Assembly (NCBI GenBank): GCA_910575055.1
Contig: CAJTDC010000011.1
Span: 26,432 to 90,431, forward strand
Length of the DNA stretch: 64,000 bases
Source: Clostridia bacterium
GTDB lineage: Bacteria > Bacillota > Clostridia > Lachnospirales > Anaerotignaceae
Direction of reading: 5' to 3'
Within the stretch, counting starts at the first letter, position 1, and each line of letters starts with the position of its first letter. Under the pieces are notes generated by a model. The model saw only the letters and a list, made by a program, of their open reading frames with translations, searched no databases and was not told where the DNA came from. Positions 18,659-27,415 of this stretch are shown piece by piece. The position numbers and the translations under genes were made by a program.

Positions 18659-19312
18659 ATGACATTTACTCCTATTGATATGCAACATTGGGAAAGAAAA
18701 GAACATTATCAATATTACATTAACTTAGTAAAAGCAAAATATACTATTACAGCTGAAATAGACGTTACAAAACTTATTTCTGAAATAAAACAAAAACATT
18801 TAAAATTTTATCCTTCTTTTTTATATGCTATTATACACAATATCAATCAAAATAAAGAGTTTCGTATGGGCTATAATGAGCAGGGACAATTAGGTTATTG
18901 GGATATTTGTCACCCATCTTATACTATTTTTCACAATGATGACAAAACTTTTTCTGATATTTGGTCAGAATATCATTCTTCTTTCACTGTCTTTTACAAT
19001 AATGTAATACAGGATATGCAGCAATATAAACATATAAAAGGTATCAAAACAAAACCTAGAACTGGACAAAATTACTGTCCTATTTCTTGTGTACCTTGGC
19101 TGTCTTTTACAAATATTAGTTATGACACATTTACAGAAAATAAAATGCTTTTACCTATTATCTGCTTTGGAAAATATCATAGTTATCACAATAAAATTAC
19201 TTTACCTTTTTCTATATTTGTAAACCATGCTGTTGCAGATGGTTATCATACTTGCAAGCTGATACAAGACATACAATATTTTGTAAATCATTTAGATTGG
19301 CTTTTTGATTAA
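18659..19312 (+). CDS. Type A chloramphenicol acetyltransferase-like protein
   Basis: A 217-aa CatA-family acetyltransferase of normal length. The catalytic signature is FVNHAVADGYH near residue 185, keeping the His and Asp of the canonical HHAVCDGFH. Other conserved blocks are HPSYTIFH, PISCVPWLSFTNI (catalytic-site Ser) and LLPIICFGKY. Known members O-acetylate chloramphenicol with acetyl-CoA in the cytoplasm, but many chromosomal relatives have unproven substrates. It sits after a VOC protein with SD AAAGAGGTGA. HH to NH and the Cys to Ala change before Asp mark it as divergent. Confidence 0.8.
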   Translation: MTFTPIDMQHWERKEHYQYYINLVKAKYTITAEIDVTKLISEIKQKHLKFYPSFLYAIIHNINQNKEFRMGYNEQGQLGYWDICHPSYTIFHNDDKTFSDIWSEYHSSFTVFYNNVIQDMQQYKHIKGIKTKPRTGQNYCPISCVPWLSFTNISYDTFTENKMLLPIICFGKYHSYHNKITLPFSIFVNHAVADGYHTCKLIQDIQYFVNHLDWLFD

Positions 19313-19370
19313 AATATGCTTTGTTTTTATAATATGTAGTTTTTTATACTACTTCTTAAAATATTTATAA

Positions 19371-19399
19371 TTGAAAATAGATATTATATTTGTTATGAT
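19371..19399 (+). promoter_or_regulatory. sigmaA promoter for degV-HAD
   Basis: TTGAAA (19371-19376), a 17-nt spacer and TATGAT (19394-19399), 60 nt before the degV start. Confidence 0.7.
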
Positions 19400-19458
19400 A
19401 AAGTAAATACTAACATTATCAATTTTTGTATTTATACGATTTTAAGGAGGAGTTTTTA

Positions 19459-20355
19459 ATGTCTTTATTTCAAATTTTTAGTGATGGTGCCGCGGATATA
19501 CCTAATCAAGTTACAAAACAATATCATATTTCTGTTATTCCTTTTTATGTTTCATTAGACCAAAAAATTTATCAAAAGGAATTAGTAGAGCTCCCCCTTA
19601 GCACATTTTATCAAAAAATGATAGAACAAAATCTATTTCCTAAAACATCACTGCCTCCTGTACAGGACTATATAGAGGCTTTTACTCCTGCATTAGAGGC
19701 TGGTAAAGACATTATTTGTTTTACCATTACAGATACTTTAAGCGGTTCTTTTCAGTCTGCTACAACTGCAAAACAAATGTTAGAAGAAAACTATCCTCAA
19801 AGAAAAATATACATTGAAAATTCTTGGTCTGCCACAGGTTCTCAATATCTTATTGTAAGAGAAGCTGCGCGTATGCAGCAAGCTGGATATGATATTGATG
19901 CAGTACATTATTATATTCAAAAAGCAAAAGCAGATAGTCGTATCTTTTTTATGGTGGGAACATTAACTCATTTAGAAAAAGGGGGAAGAATTGGAAAAGT
20001 TGCTGCTCTTTCTGGTAGTATATTAAATATAAAACCTCTTATTGTATTGGGAAATGGTGAAATTAATAAAGCAGGCATTGCTCGCAGTCGCAAAAAAGCA
20101 ATGATAAAATTATCAGAGTTAACAGCAGAGTATATACAGAAAAATCATTTTTCTGTTTCAGATTTTACTTTTACAATAGGTACTACAAATACACCAGAAG
20201 AAGTAACTCCTTTTTCAGAAATATTAAAATCATATTTACCTGATATGGAATTTATAGAACCTTTTCAAATTGGTGCAACTATTGCTACACATACGGGTCC
20301 TATGACAATAGGTATTTGTATGAACAAAAAATTTGAAACCTATTTATCACAATAA
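19459..20355 (+). CDS. DegV family (FakB-like) fatty-acid-binding protein
   Basis: A 298-aa cytoplasmic two-domain protein. SDGAADIP at the start, TDTLSGSFQSATTA near residue 95, and LEKGGRIGK are typical of DegV/FakB, which presents a bound fatty acid to FakA kinase for exogenous fatty-acid use. No fakA is in the window. The start at 19459 has SD AAGGAGGAG; an in-frame ATG 33 nt upstream has none. The HAD gene begins 13 nt after the stop, so the two form an operon. Confidence 0.9.
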   Translation: MSLFQIFSDGAADIPNQVTKQYHISVIPFYVSLDQKIYQKELVELPLSTFYQKMIEQNLFPKTSLPPVQDYIEAFTPALEAGKDIICFTITDTLSGSFQSATTAKQMLEENYPQRKIYIENSWSATGSQYLIVREAARMQQAGYDIDAVHYYIQKAKADSRIFFMVGTLTHLEKGGRIGKVAALSGSILNIKPLIVLGNGEINKAGIARSRKKAMIKLSELTAEYIQKNHFSVSDFTFTIGTTNTPEEVTPFSEILKSYLPDMEFIEPFQIGATIATHTGPMTIGICMNKKFETYLSQ

Positions 20356-20368
20356 GGAGGGAACCTAT

Positions 20369-21004
20369 ATGCAGAAATATATGATATTTGATTTAGATGG
20401 TACATTAATTAATTCTATGCCTCTTTGGAAAAATATTGGTAAAGATTATTTAAACAGATACGGCTTTTTACCTCCTACTGATTTAGATGACAGAGTAAAA
20501 AAACAAACTTTATTTGAAACAGCTAGCTATTTTAAACAATTATTTGACATTCCTAAAACAATTAACGAAATGGTAACAGAAATTATTGCTATGGTAGCAG
20601 GACAATATGCTAACACAGTACCTTTAAAACCTTTTGCAAAACAATATTTACAAAAAGAAAAACAAAACGGTACAAAAATGTGTGTTTTAACAGCATCTGA
20701 ACCTGATTATATTTTAGCAGCAATGAAGCGACTTGATATATTACAATATTTTGATTTTATTGCTACTTGTACAGAAATGGGATTAACCAAAAAAACTGCT
20801 CAGCCATTTGAACAAGCAATGATACGCTTAGGAGGAAATAAACAAAATACAATAGTATTTGAAGATGCTCTTTATGCTATACGTTCTGCTAAAGAAGGTG
20901 GCTTTTATGTTATTGCCATTGCAGAAGATACTCGTCCGAATGATACAGCAGAAATACAAACATTAGCTGACAAATACATATATTCTTATGAAGATTTATT
21001 ATAG
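20369..21004 (+). CDS. HAD family hydrolase (phosphoglycolate/beta-PGM-like)
   Basis: A 211-aa cytoplasmic phosphatase of HAD subfamily IA. Motif I is FDLDGTLINS near residue 7, motif II is VLTASEPDY, and motifs III-IV are K then FEDALYAIRSAKEGG. The helical cap follows motif I, suggesting a small phosphorylated substrate such as a sugar phosphate. The specific substrate is not readable. Start at 20369 with SD AAGGAGG (20354-20360), which lies just after the degV stop. Confidence 0.85.
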   Translation: MQKYMIFDLDGTLINSMPLWKNIGKDYLNRYGFLPPTDLDDRVKKQTLFETASYFKQLFDIPKTINEMVTEIIAMVAGQYANTVPLKPFAKQYLQKEKQNGTKMCVLTASEPDYILAAMKRLDILQYFDFIATCTEMGLTKKTAQPFEQAMIRLGGNKQNTIVFEDALYAIRSAKEGGFYVIAIAEDTRPNDTAEIQTLADKYIYSYEDLL

Positions 21005-21029
21005 TTCAGTTAACATTATTACATACATA

Positions 21030-21066
21030 AGCAGTTATATTTTCACATAATATAACTGCTTTTTTA
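21030..21066 (+). terminator. Intrinsic terminator after the HAD gene
   Basis: AGCAGTTATATT pairs perfectly with AATATAACTGCT (12 bp) and is followed by TTTTT. Confidence 0.92.
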
Positions 21067-21114
21067 TTTACTATATTATTTCCTTTTTTCATTTTTCTTA
21101 ATTTTATTGCTTTT

Positions 21115-21150
21115 ACTTCATAACTATGATAAAGTTTTACATTATGAAGT
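21115..21150 (+). promoter_or_regulatory. Inverted repeat flanking a possible -10 upstream of asnB
   Basis: ACTTCATAA (21115-21123) and TTATGAAGT (21142-21150) are perfect 9-nt inverted repeats around an 18-nt centre containing TATGAT. It lies 25 nt before the asnB start. It could be an operator or a leader hairpin. Confidence 0.4.
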
Positions 21151-21174
21151 ATAACAAATAGGAGGAAATAAAAT

Positions 21175-23007
21175 ATGTGTGGTATTTGTGGTTTTACAGG
21201 TACATTAGCAAATGCAGATGATGTTTTAGATAATATGATGAATAAAATAATACATCGTGGACCAGACAGTGGCGGAAAACATATTGATGATAAAGTAGCA
21301 TTAGGATTTCGTCGTTTAAGCATTATAGATTTAGATAACGGTTCTCAACCTATGTATAACGAAACAGACGATATTGTTGTAACATTTAATGGTGAAATTT
21401 ATAACTATCAATCATTGAGAGAAGATTTGATTGCAAAAGGTCATATATTTAAAAACGACTCTGATACAGAAGTATTAATTCACGCTTATGAGCAATATGG
21501 GGAAGATATGCTCAATAAATTAAGAGGTATGTTTGCTTTTGTCATTTGGGACAGCAAAAAAGAATTATTATTTGGTGCAAGGGATTTTTTTGGTATTAAA
21601 CCTTTTTATTATACCATTATTGATGGTAATATTGTATATGGTTCTGAAATTAAAAGTATATTAGAATATCCTCTTTTTAAAAAAGAAGTAAATACAGAAG
21701 CATTAGAAAATTATTTAACATTTCAATATTCTGTACTACCTGAAACATTTTTCAAGGGTGTATACAAATTGATGCCTTCTCACTGTTTTACATTTCAAAA
21801 TGGTACTATGAATATAAAAAGATATTGGGAACCAACATTTGAAGCAGACAACAGTAAAACACTAGAACAATTTGTAAATGAAATTGATACAGTTATGCAG
21901 GACTCCATCAAAAAACATAAAATTAGTGATGTAGAAGTAGGTTCTTTTCTTTCTAGCGGTGTAGACTCCAGTTATGTTGCAGCCTCTTTTCACGGCGACA
22001 AAACATTTACAGTAGGATTTGATTATGCAAAATATAATGAAATTGATTATGCCAAATCTTTGTCTAAAAAAATTAATATTGATAATTACAGTAAATTAAT
22101 TACAACAGAAGAATATTGGAACACCATTCCCAAAGTACAATACCATATGGACGAGCCTTTAGCTGACCCCTCTGCTATTGCATTATATTTTGTAAGTCAA
22201 ACCGCTTCAAAACACGTTAAGGTTGCTCTTTCTGGAGAAGGTGCAGATGAATTTTTTGGTGGTTATAATATTTATAGAGAACCTCACGACTTACTTCCTA
22301 TTACTCGCCTTCCAAAACCTATTAGAAAACTATTGGGAGGTATTGCAAAAGCAATTCCTTTTAAAATAAAAGGAAAAAATTATATCATTAGAGGCAGCAA
22401 AGATTTACAGCAACGTTTTATAGGAAATGCCTTTATGTTTAATGAAGAAGAAAGGGAAAAATTATTAAAACACCCTACAGGACATTATCATCATACAGAA
22501 ATTACAAAACCTCTTTATGACAAAGTAAAACATTTAGACGACGTTACTAAAATGCAATATATTGACATCAATCTTTGGTTAATAGGTGATATTTTATTAA
22601 AAGCTGATAAAATGAGTTGTGCTCACTCTCTTGAAGTCAGAGTTCCTTTTTTAGACAAAGAAGTATTCAAAGTAGCAAGAACATTACCTACAAAATTTAA
22701 AGTAAATAAAGAAAATACAAAATATGCTATGCGTTGCGCTTCTCATCGTTATTTACCTGATATGGTAGCAGAAAAGAAAAAATTAGGTTTTCCTGTACCT
22801 ATTCGTGTCTGGCTAAAAGAGGACAAGTATTATAATATTGTAAAAGAGGCTTTTACAAGCAAAACAGCACAAACTTATTTTAAAACAAATGAAATTGTAA
22901 AATTTTTAGACGAACATAGAGCAGGTAAAGCAGACAATAGCCGTAAAATATGGACAATTTATATGTTTTTAGTATGGTATAAACAATTTTTCGAAACAGC
23001 AGCATAA
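21175..23007 (+). CDS. asnB: Asparagine synthase (glutamine-hydrolysing)
   Basis: A 610-aa two-domain enzyme. The Ntn glutaminase begins MCGICG, with Cys2 as nucleophile, and has RGPDSGG and FNGEIYNY. The synthetase domain starts near residue 220, with the ATP PP-loop SSGVDSSYVAA and GEGADEFFGGY. It converts aspartate, glutamine and ATP to asparagine and glutamate in the cytoplasm. It is monocistronic, with SD AGGAGG before and a strong terminator after. A palindromic element lies just upstream. Confidence 0.95.
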   Translation: MCGICGFTGTLANADDVLDNMMNKIIHRGPDSGGKHIDDKVALGFRRLSIIDLDNGSQPMYNETDDIVVTFNGEIYNYQSLREDLIAKGHIFKNDSDTEVLIHAYEQYGEDMLNKLRGMFAFVIWDSKKELLFGARDFFGIKPFYYTIIDGNIVYGSEIKSILEYPLFKKEVNTEALENYLTFQYSVLPETFFKGVYKLMPSHCFTFQNGTMNIKRYWEPTFEADNSKTLEQFVNEIDTVMQDSIKKHKISDVEVGSFLSSGVDSSYVAASFHGDKTFTVGFDYAKYNEIDYAKSLSKKINIDNYSKLITTEEYWNTIPKVQYHMDEPLADPSAIALYFVSQTASKHVKVALSGEGADEFFGGYNIYREPHDLLPITRLPKPIRKLLGGIAKAIPFKIKGKNYIIRGSKDLQQRFIGNAFMFNEEEREKLLKHPTGHYHHTEITKPLYDKVKHLDDVTKMQYIDINLWLIGDILLKADKMSCAHSLEVRVPFLDKEVFKVARTLPTKFKVNKENTKYAMRCASHRYLPDMVAEKKKLGFPVPIRVWLKEDKYYNIVKEAFTSKTAQTYFKTNEIVKFLDEHRAGKADNSRKIWTIYMFLVWYKQFFETAA

Positions 23008-23012
23008 AAAAC

Positions 23013-23043
23013 AAAGCACTCTTGACTAATATAAGAGTGCTTT
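23013..23043. terminator. Bidirectional terminator between asnB and the minus-strand cluster
   Basis: AAAGCACTCTT pairs perfectly with AAGAGTGCTTT (11 bp, 9-nt loop). It lies between convergent genes; flanking A and T residues suit both directions. Confidence 0.85.
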
Positions 23044-23047
23044 ACTT

Positions 23048-23260
23048 TTATTTATTATCTTCTATTACTAATTTTGCAAAATCATAAAAAGAATATCCTT
23101 CTATTATTTCTTCATTCTTTACTATGTTAAAAAAACAACTAGGTATTTCTTTTTTCTTTAAATTTTTTTGAATACACAAACTACACCCTTTATTATGTTT
23201 TGTTGGGTGAAATGGACATTCTAAATCCTTACAAGTACAAAAATTATTGAAATCATTCAT
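23048..23260 (-). CDS. Small Cys-rich protein (DUF6485-like)
   Basis: A 70-aa protein with a Cys/His-rich N-terminal half: FCTCKDLECPFHPTKHN then CSLCIQ and SCFF. This layout resembles a small clostridial zinc-binding family I recall as DUF6485; function unknown. It follows ylbF by 18 nt with SD GAGGAAAA and probably ends the rnjA-ylbF transcript. Confidence 0.65.
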   Translation of the reverse strand: MNDFNNFCTCKDLECPFHPTKHNKGCSLCIQKNLKKKEIPSCFFNIVKNEEIIEGYSFYDFAKLVIEDNK

Positions 23261-23278
23261 TTATTTTCCTCTAATATC

Positions 23279-23638
23279 TCAATCTTTCATATCATCTATA
23301 TAACCAAAATCGACTGGTGCTTGTTTTACTACAATTTCTAACACATCTGCTAGAAATGACATTATTTTTTTTTCACTTTCCCAAAATCCCATACCGTCAG
23401 GGTCCAAAGCAACTTCACTATATGCTTTACTCAAATCTTCTTCCTCTTTTAAAGACACAAATTCTCCTTGTCTTCTTCTCAGTCCTTGACTAAGCTGTAA
23501 TCTCTTTAGTTCATCAATTTGCTGCTTTAATGCTGTTTTATTTTCTACTCTTTCTTTATAATATAAATAGGATTGGTATAAATCAGATTGATATATTTCC
23601 TCCCCCAACTTCTTCGCCTTTTCTTTTATATTATCCAA
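23279..23638 (-). CDS. YlbF family regulator
   Basis: A 119-aa helical protein of the YlbF/YmcA (Com_YlbF) family. In Bacillus these proteins form a complex that directs RNase Y. KAKKLGEEIYQSDLYQSYLYYKE opens it and a long amphipathic helix follows. It starts with TTG, using GGAGGT inside the last codons of rnjA; only a few nucleotides separate the genes. Linkage to RNase J is consistent with a role in RNA turnover. Confidence 0.78.
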   Translation of the reverse strand: MDNIKEKAKKLGEEIYQSDLYQSYLYYKERVENKTALKQQIDELKRLQLSQGLRRRQGEFVSLKEEEDLSKAYSEVALDPDGMGFWESEKKIMSFLADVLEIVVKQAPVDFGYIDDMKD

Positions 23639-23641
23639 TTT

Positions 23642-25312
23642 TTATACCTCCATAATAATAGGCAAAATCATAGGACTGCGTTTTGTTCTCTGCCATAAAT
23701 AATTTTTTAATGTATCCTTAATCAGCCCTTTTATATAACTCCAACCAGTAATATGTTCCTTTTCACATTTCATTAATGCTTCCATAACAACAGCTTTTGC
23801 TTCTTCCATTAAATCTTCTGCTTCTCTTACATAAACAAAACCTCTTGAAATAATATCTGGCCCTGCTACCACCATACCACTTTCTTTTTCCATTGTCACT
23901 ACTACTACCATAAGACCATCTTGTGACAAATGTTTTCTATCTCTTAATACAATATTACCTACATCTCCTACACCAAGACCATCTACCATAATCTGTCCTA
24001 CTGGTATGACACCACTAATTTTTGCATCATTTTTAGAAATTTCAAGCACATCTCCCGTTTTCATCAAAAATATATTCTTTTTGTTCATACCCATTGATAT
24101 TGCTAAATCTCTATGGCTTGTTAAGTGCATAAATTCTCCATGCACTGGCATAAAATACTGTGGTTTTGTTAATGTTAGCATCAGCTTTAATTCTTCTTGT
24201 CTGGCGTGTCCTGAAACGTGAATATCTGCCATACCTTCATATACCACATCAGCACCTTTTTTTAAAAGTTCATTGATAACACGAGAAATATTTTTTTCAT
24301 TTCCAGGTATAGAAGATGCACTAATAATAATTTTATCACCAGGTTTTACAGAAACTTGTCTATGTTCTGATGATGCAATTCTGGACAATGCAGACATTGT
24401 TTCGCCTTGACTACCTGTTGTAATAATTACAAGTTGCTCATCTTTAAAATTACGGATTTCTGAAATATCTATCAAAATACCTGCTGGTATATTCAAATAC
24501 CCTAATTCAGAAGATGTTTTTACTGCATTTACCATACTTCTTCCTATAATAGTTACTTTCCTTCCAAATGTTTTTGCAGAATTGATAATCTGTTGTATTC
24601 TATGAATATTAGAAGAAAATGTTGCTACCATAATGCGGTTTTTAGGTGTTTCTTCAAATATTCTATCAAATACTGTACCTACTGATTTTTCAGACATTGT
24701 AAATCCTTTTCTTTCTGCATTTGTACTATCACTCATAAGCAAAAGTACTCCCTGTTTTCCCAGTTCTGCAAATCTATGAATATCCATAATATCCCCATCA
24801 ATAGGCGTATAGTCAACTTTAAAATCTCCTGTGTGTATTACAACACCTAAAGGTGTTGTAATTGCTAATGCAACTGCATCTGCTATAGAATGATTTGTGT
24901 GTATAAACTCTACTTTCATCTGCCCTAATTTTACAGTTTCTCCTGGTACTACAGTATGACAAGTTACTTGATTTAATAATTCGTGTTCTCTTAGCTTATT
25001 CTCTAGAAGCCCTAATGTCAACAATGTACCAAATACAGGAACATTCAAATCCTTTAACACATATGGTAATGCACCAATATGGTCTTCGTGACCATGTGTC
25101 AATACAATTCCTCTCACCTTTTCTGCGTTTTTGACTAAATAAGAAATATCTGGTATTACTAAGTCAATTCCTAACATATCATCTTCTGGAAAAGCTAATC
25201 CACAATCAATTACAATGATGTCATTATTATATTCCAGAACTGTCATATTTTTTCCAATTTCTTCTAGACCTCCTAATGCCATTACCTTTAATTTTTGTTT
25301 TTTTGTTGCCAA
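23642..25312 (-). CDS. rnj: Ribonuclease J
   Basis: A 556-aa metallo-beta-lactamase/beta-CASP nuclease for 5'-3' and endonucleolytic mRNA decay. GGLEEIGKN, the metal motif HGHEDHIGALPY, HTGDFK, SDSTNAER and the beta-CASP part GSQGE, HVSGHA and PVHGE are present. I chose the TTG at 25312 because SD GGAGG lies 8 nt upstream; a GTG at 25321 would overlap the SD. It heads an operon with ylbF and a Cys-rich protein. The preceding 837 bp contain no gene and may hold a long leader. Confidence 0.94.
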   Translation of the reverse strand: MATKKQKLKVMALGGLEEIGKNMTVLEYNNDIIVIDCGLAFPEDDMLGIDLVIPDISYLVKNAEKVRGIVLTHGHEDHIGALPYVLKDLNVPVFGTLLTLGLLENKLREHELLNQVTCHTVVPGETVKLGQMKVEFIHTNHSIADAVALAITTPLGVVIHTGDFKVDYTPIDGDIMDIHRFAELGKQGVLLLMSDSTNAERKGFTMSEKSVGTVFDRIFEETPKNRIMVATFSSNIHRIQQIINSAKTFGRKVTIIGRSMVNAVKTSSELGYLNIPAGILIDISEIRNFKDEQLVIITTGSQGETMSALSRIASSEHRQVSVKPGDKIIISASSIPGNEKNISRVINELLKKGADVVYEGMADIHVSGHARQEELKLMLTLTKPQYFMPVHGEFMHLTSHRDLAISMGMNKKNIFLMKTGDVLEISKNDAKISGVIPVGQIMVDGLGVGDVGNIVLRDRKHLSQDGLMVVVVTMEKESGMVVAGPDIISRGFVYVREAEDLMEEAKAVVMEALMKCEKEHITGWSYIKGLIKDTLKNYLWQRTKRSPMILPIIMEV

Positions 25313-26149
25313 AAAACACACCTCCTTTTTTTATTTTTACTTTACTGACTTTAAAAGGAGCTGATATAAAAATTTTTTGTCTACAAAATCAAAGAACTTC
25401 TTTTCAAAAAACTTAGTTGGAAAACAGTAAATTTACAAAATATAGTATATTTTTTCATCTTTTTATATATTACCTTTTTAAAGTATAGATATTTACTAAT
25501 TTTGTGAAATATAATCCAGTAAAAATAATTTACCGTTTTTATTGAAAATAAGTTGAATATTTATTTTTATATTAGTCTGTCACATTTTTGACATACTATT
25601 AAAATCTTTTTTTCTATCAAAAAAAACACCGCCAAAAAACAGTAATAATTTTTTATTAAAACTGTTTCTCTCTTTCATTTTATCAGACATTGAAATACCT
25701 TATTTCTTTTCCATACCGGTATTTACTAATATCATTCAGTAAATATATAAAATACTACCAAATAACAGCTTGTCTGTATATAGAAGTTATTTTTTTCAAC
25801 ATCACTATTCACTTCTATATCTGACCTTTTTACATCTGCTCACTTTCACCGTTCTTTTGCTATAAAAATAGTATGCCATACAAATGCTTTTTCTAAACTT
25901 ATGAAATAAAAAACTTTTTTGACTTTTTTAGAAAACGCAACAGAAAAAGAGCAGCTTTTTTTATTTTTATAAAAATGACATACCGCTTTTTTATACTATG
26001 CCTTACAAAAACAATACTGCTTTACCAAAATAAAAAATGTATTGTAAATATCTATCATTTAAAGCCAATCAGTCTATTACCTCAAATTTTTGTATTACAT
26101 ATTTATAATAATAAAAAACAGACTTTACTGTTTTTTTAAGAACATTATT
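25313..26149. other. Gene-free AT-rich stretch with repeated CAGTAAA/TTTACTG motifs
   Basis: No ORF with an SD is visible on either strand. TTTACTG or CAGTAAA occurs at 25341, 25425, 25517 and 25737. ATTTACTAAT occurs at 25491 and 25721, each followed by CAGTAAA after 16 or 6 nt, giving two similar inverted repeats. A hairpin ACAGTAATAA/TTATTAAAACTGT lies near 25640. Homopolymer hairpins such as AAAAAG/CTTTTT occur near 25945. It could be an rnj leader, a small-RNA locus or decayed DNA; I cannot assign it. Confidence 0.5.
26113..26137 (-). terminator. Terminator after the ireB-ruvX-DUF1292 operon
   Basis: AAAAAACAG pairs with CTGTTTTTT (9 bp, 6-nt loop) just beyond the DUF1292 stop; on the minus strand it ends in a T run. 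Confidence 0.8.
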
Positions 26150-26452
26150 TTAATTTATTTTAACGTCATATTCTCCTTCACGATTAGCAAATAAGGCAGA
26201 AACTCTTTCAAATTCTGCATCTTGTTCTACTAATTCATATGTGACATCATCTGCATTAATCGCAATTTCTTTTAGTATAATAGCATCTGCTTCTTCTTCG
26301 TCCATTAAGCTACTTTCCATTACCAAAAGATACCTATTTCTTTCACTCATTACATTATCTATTATAACAAATTCTATTTCATTTCCATTTTCATCTTCCA
26401 TAGAAACAATTTCAAATTCATTTTCCAAATCTTCTTCAAATTGATTTGACAT
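26150..26452 (-). CDS. DUF1292 family protein (YrzB-like)
   Basis: A 100-aa very acidic protein; VSMEDENGNEIEFVIIDNV and YLLVMES match the DUF1292 core. Function is unknown. It follows ruvX by 8 nt, giving the conserved Firmicute order ireB-ruvX-DUF1292. The start at 26452 has SD GAGGTG; five extra in-frame residues upstream lie in the SD region. Confidence 0.85.
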   Translation of the reverse strand: MSNQFEEDLENEFEIVSMEDENGNEIEFVIIDNVMSERNRYLLVMESSLMDEEEADAIILKEIAINADDVTYELVEQDAEFERVSALFANREGEYDVKIN

Positions 26453-26460
26453 AACACACC

Positions 26461-26895
26461 TCAACATTTTTCATTTTGTTTTTTGTCTAAATATCCCTGC
26501 AATATATGCACAGCTGCCATTTTATCAATTATACTCTTTCTTTTTTTACGGCTCATATCTGCTTCTAAAAGGCTTCTTTCTGCTGCTATAGTACTCATTC
26601 TTTCATCCCAAAGCACAATAGTAACATTAGGAAACGCTTGTTGTAATTGTTTTTGAAATATTTTTGTTTTTTGGCAGCGTTCTCCTTCTGTATTATCCAT
26701 ATTTTTAGGATACCCTAACACAATCGTATCAACTTCATATTCTTTTATCCACTGTGCAATGCGTGAAATACTTTTTTTATATTCTGTACTATGACTCCTT
26801 TTAATCACTTCTAATGCTTGAGCAGTCCAGCCAAAACCATCGCTTACTGCTACACCTATTGTTCTTTCTCCATAATCTAATCCAAGTATTCTCAT
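26461..26895 (-). CDS. ruvX: Holliday junction resolvase-like RuvX (YqgF)
   Basis: A 144-aa RNase H-fold protein, YqgF family, implicated in pre-16S rRNA processing and proposed as a Holliday junction resolvase. [26 protein letters not shown] and [13 protein letters not shown] carry the expected acidic residues. The start ATG overlaps the ireB stop (ATGA), so translation is coupled. Confidence 0.93.
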   Translation of the reverse strand: MRILGLDYGERTIGVAVSDGFGWTAQALEVIKRSHSTEYKKSISRIAQWIKEYEVDTIVLGYPKNMDNTEGERCQKTKIFQKQLQQAFPNVTIVLWDERMSTIAAERSLLEADMSRKKRKSIIDKMAAVHILQGYLDKKQNEKC

Positions 26896-27155
26896 AATCC
26901 ATTCTTCTCTAAATAATTATTTACAACTTCTTCTAACAATTCATCTCTTTCTAATTTTCGAATTAAAGAACGAGCATTTTTATGGCTTGTAATATAAGTA
27001 GGGTCACCAGAAAGAATATATCCAACTATCTGATTTACTGGATTATATCCTTTTTCTTTTAATGCTTCACTAACTTTTAACAATATATTTCTTGCCTCAT
27101 TTTGTTCTTCTTTTTCTACACTATCAAAAAATTGTGTTTCATTCAAATTTTCCAC
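26892..27155 (-). CDS. ireB: IreB family regulatory phosphoprotein (UPF0297)
   Basis: An 87-aa small protein of the IreB/YrzL family. The core [20 protein letters not shown] followed by DPTYITSH is diagnostic. In Enterococcus IreB is a substrate of the IreK Ser/Thr kinase and affects cephalosporin resistance. It starts with GTG and a good SD (AAGGAGTG). It is normally followed by ruvX, as here; alaS, often upstream, is absent. A 12-bp inverted repeat lies just before the RBS. Confidence 0.9.
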   Translation of the reverse strand: MENLNETQFFDSVEKEEQNEARNILLKVSEALKEKGYNPVNQIVGYILSGDPTYITSHKNARSLIRKLERDELLEEVVNNYLEKNGL

Positions 27156-27183
27156 GTTTTCTCACACTCCTTATCATTTATCA

Positions 27184-27234
27184 AACATTAACAACACAAT
27201 TTATTTTTTATACAACAACATAGTTGCTAATGTT
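27184..27234 (-). promoter_or_regulatory. Leader hairpin upstream of ireB
   Basis: AACATTAACAAC (27184-27195) and GTTGCTAATGTT (27223-27234) form a 12-bp inverted repeat with one mismatch, which becomes a G-U pair in minus-strand RNA. The 27-nt loop is T/A-rich. It lies about 15 nt before the ireB SD. Confidence 0.45.
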
Positions 27235-27415
27235 ATTCCACAGAAAGTACAAGCCTTTACCAAACAATAAAGCATTGTCAAACACTTTTAATTATGAGTA
27301 AATTTGTTTTACAAATTTATATACATTTGACCATTTTCATTCCGAACTACAAGCTCTCTTGTTTCATAATAATATAAATTTACAAATTATGCAAATAAAA
27401 TTTCTATAATAAAAC

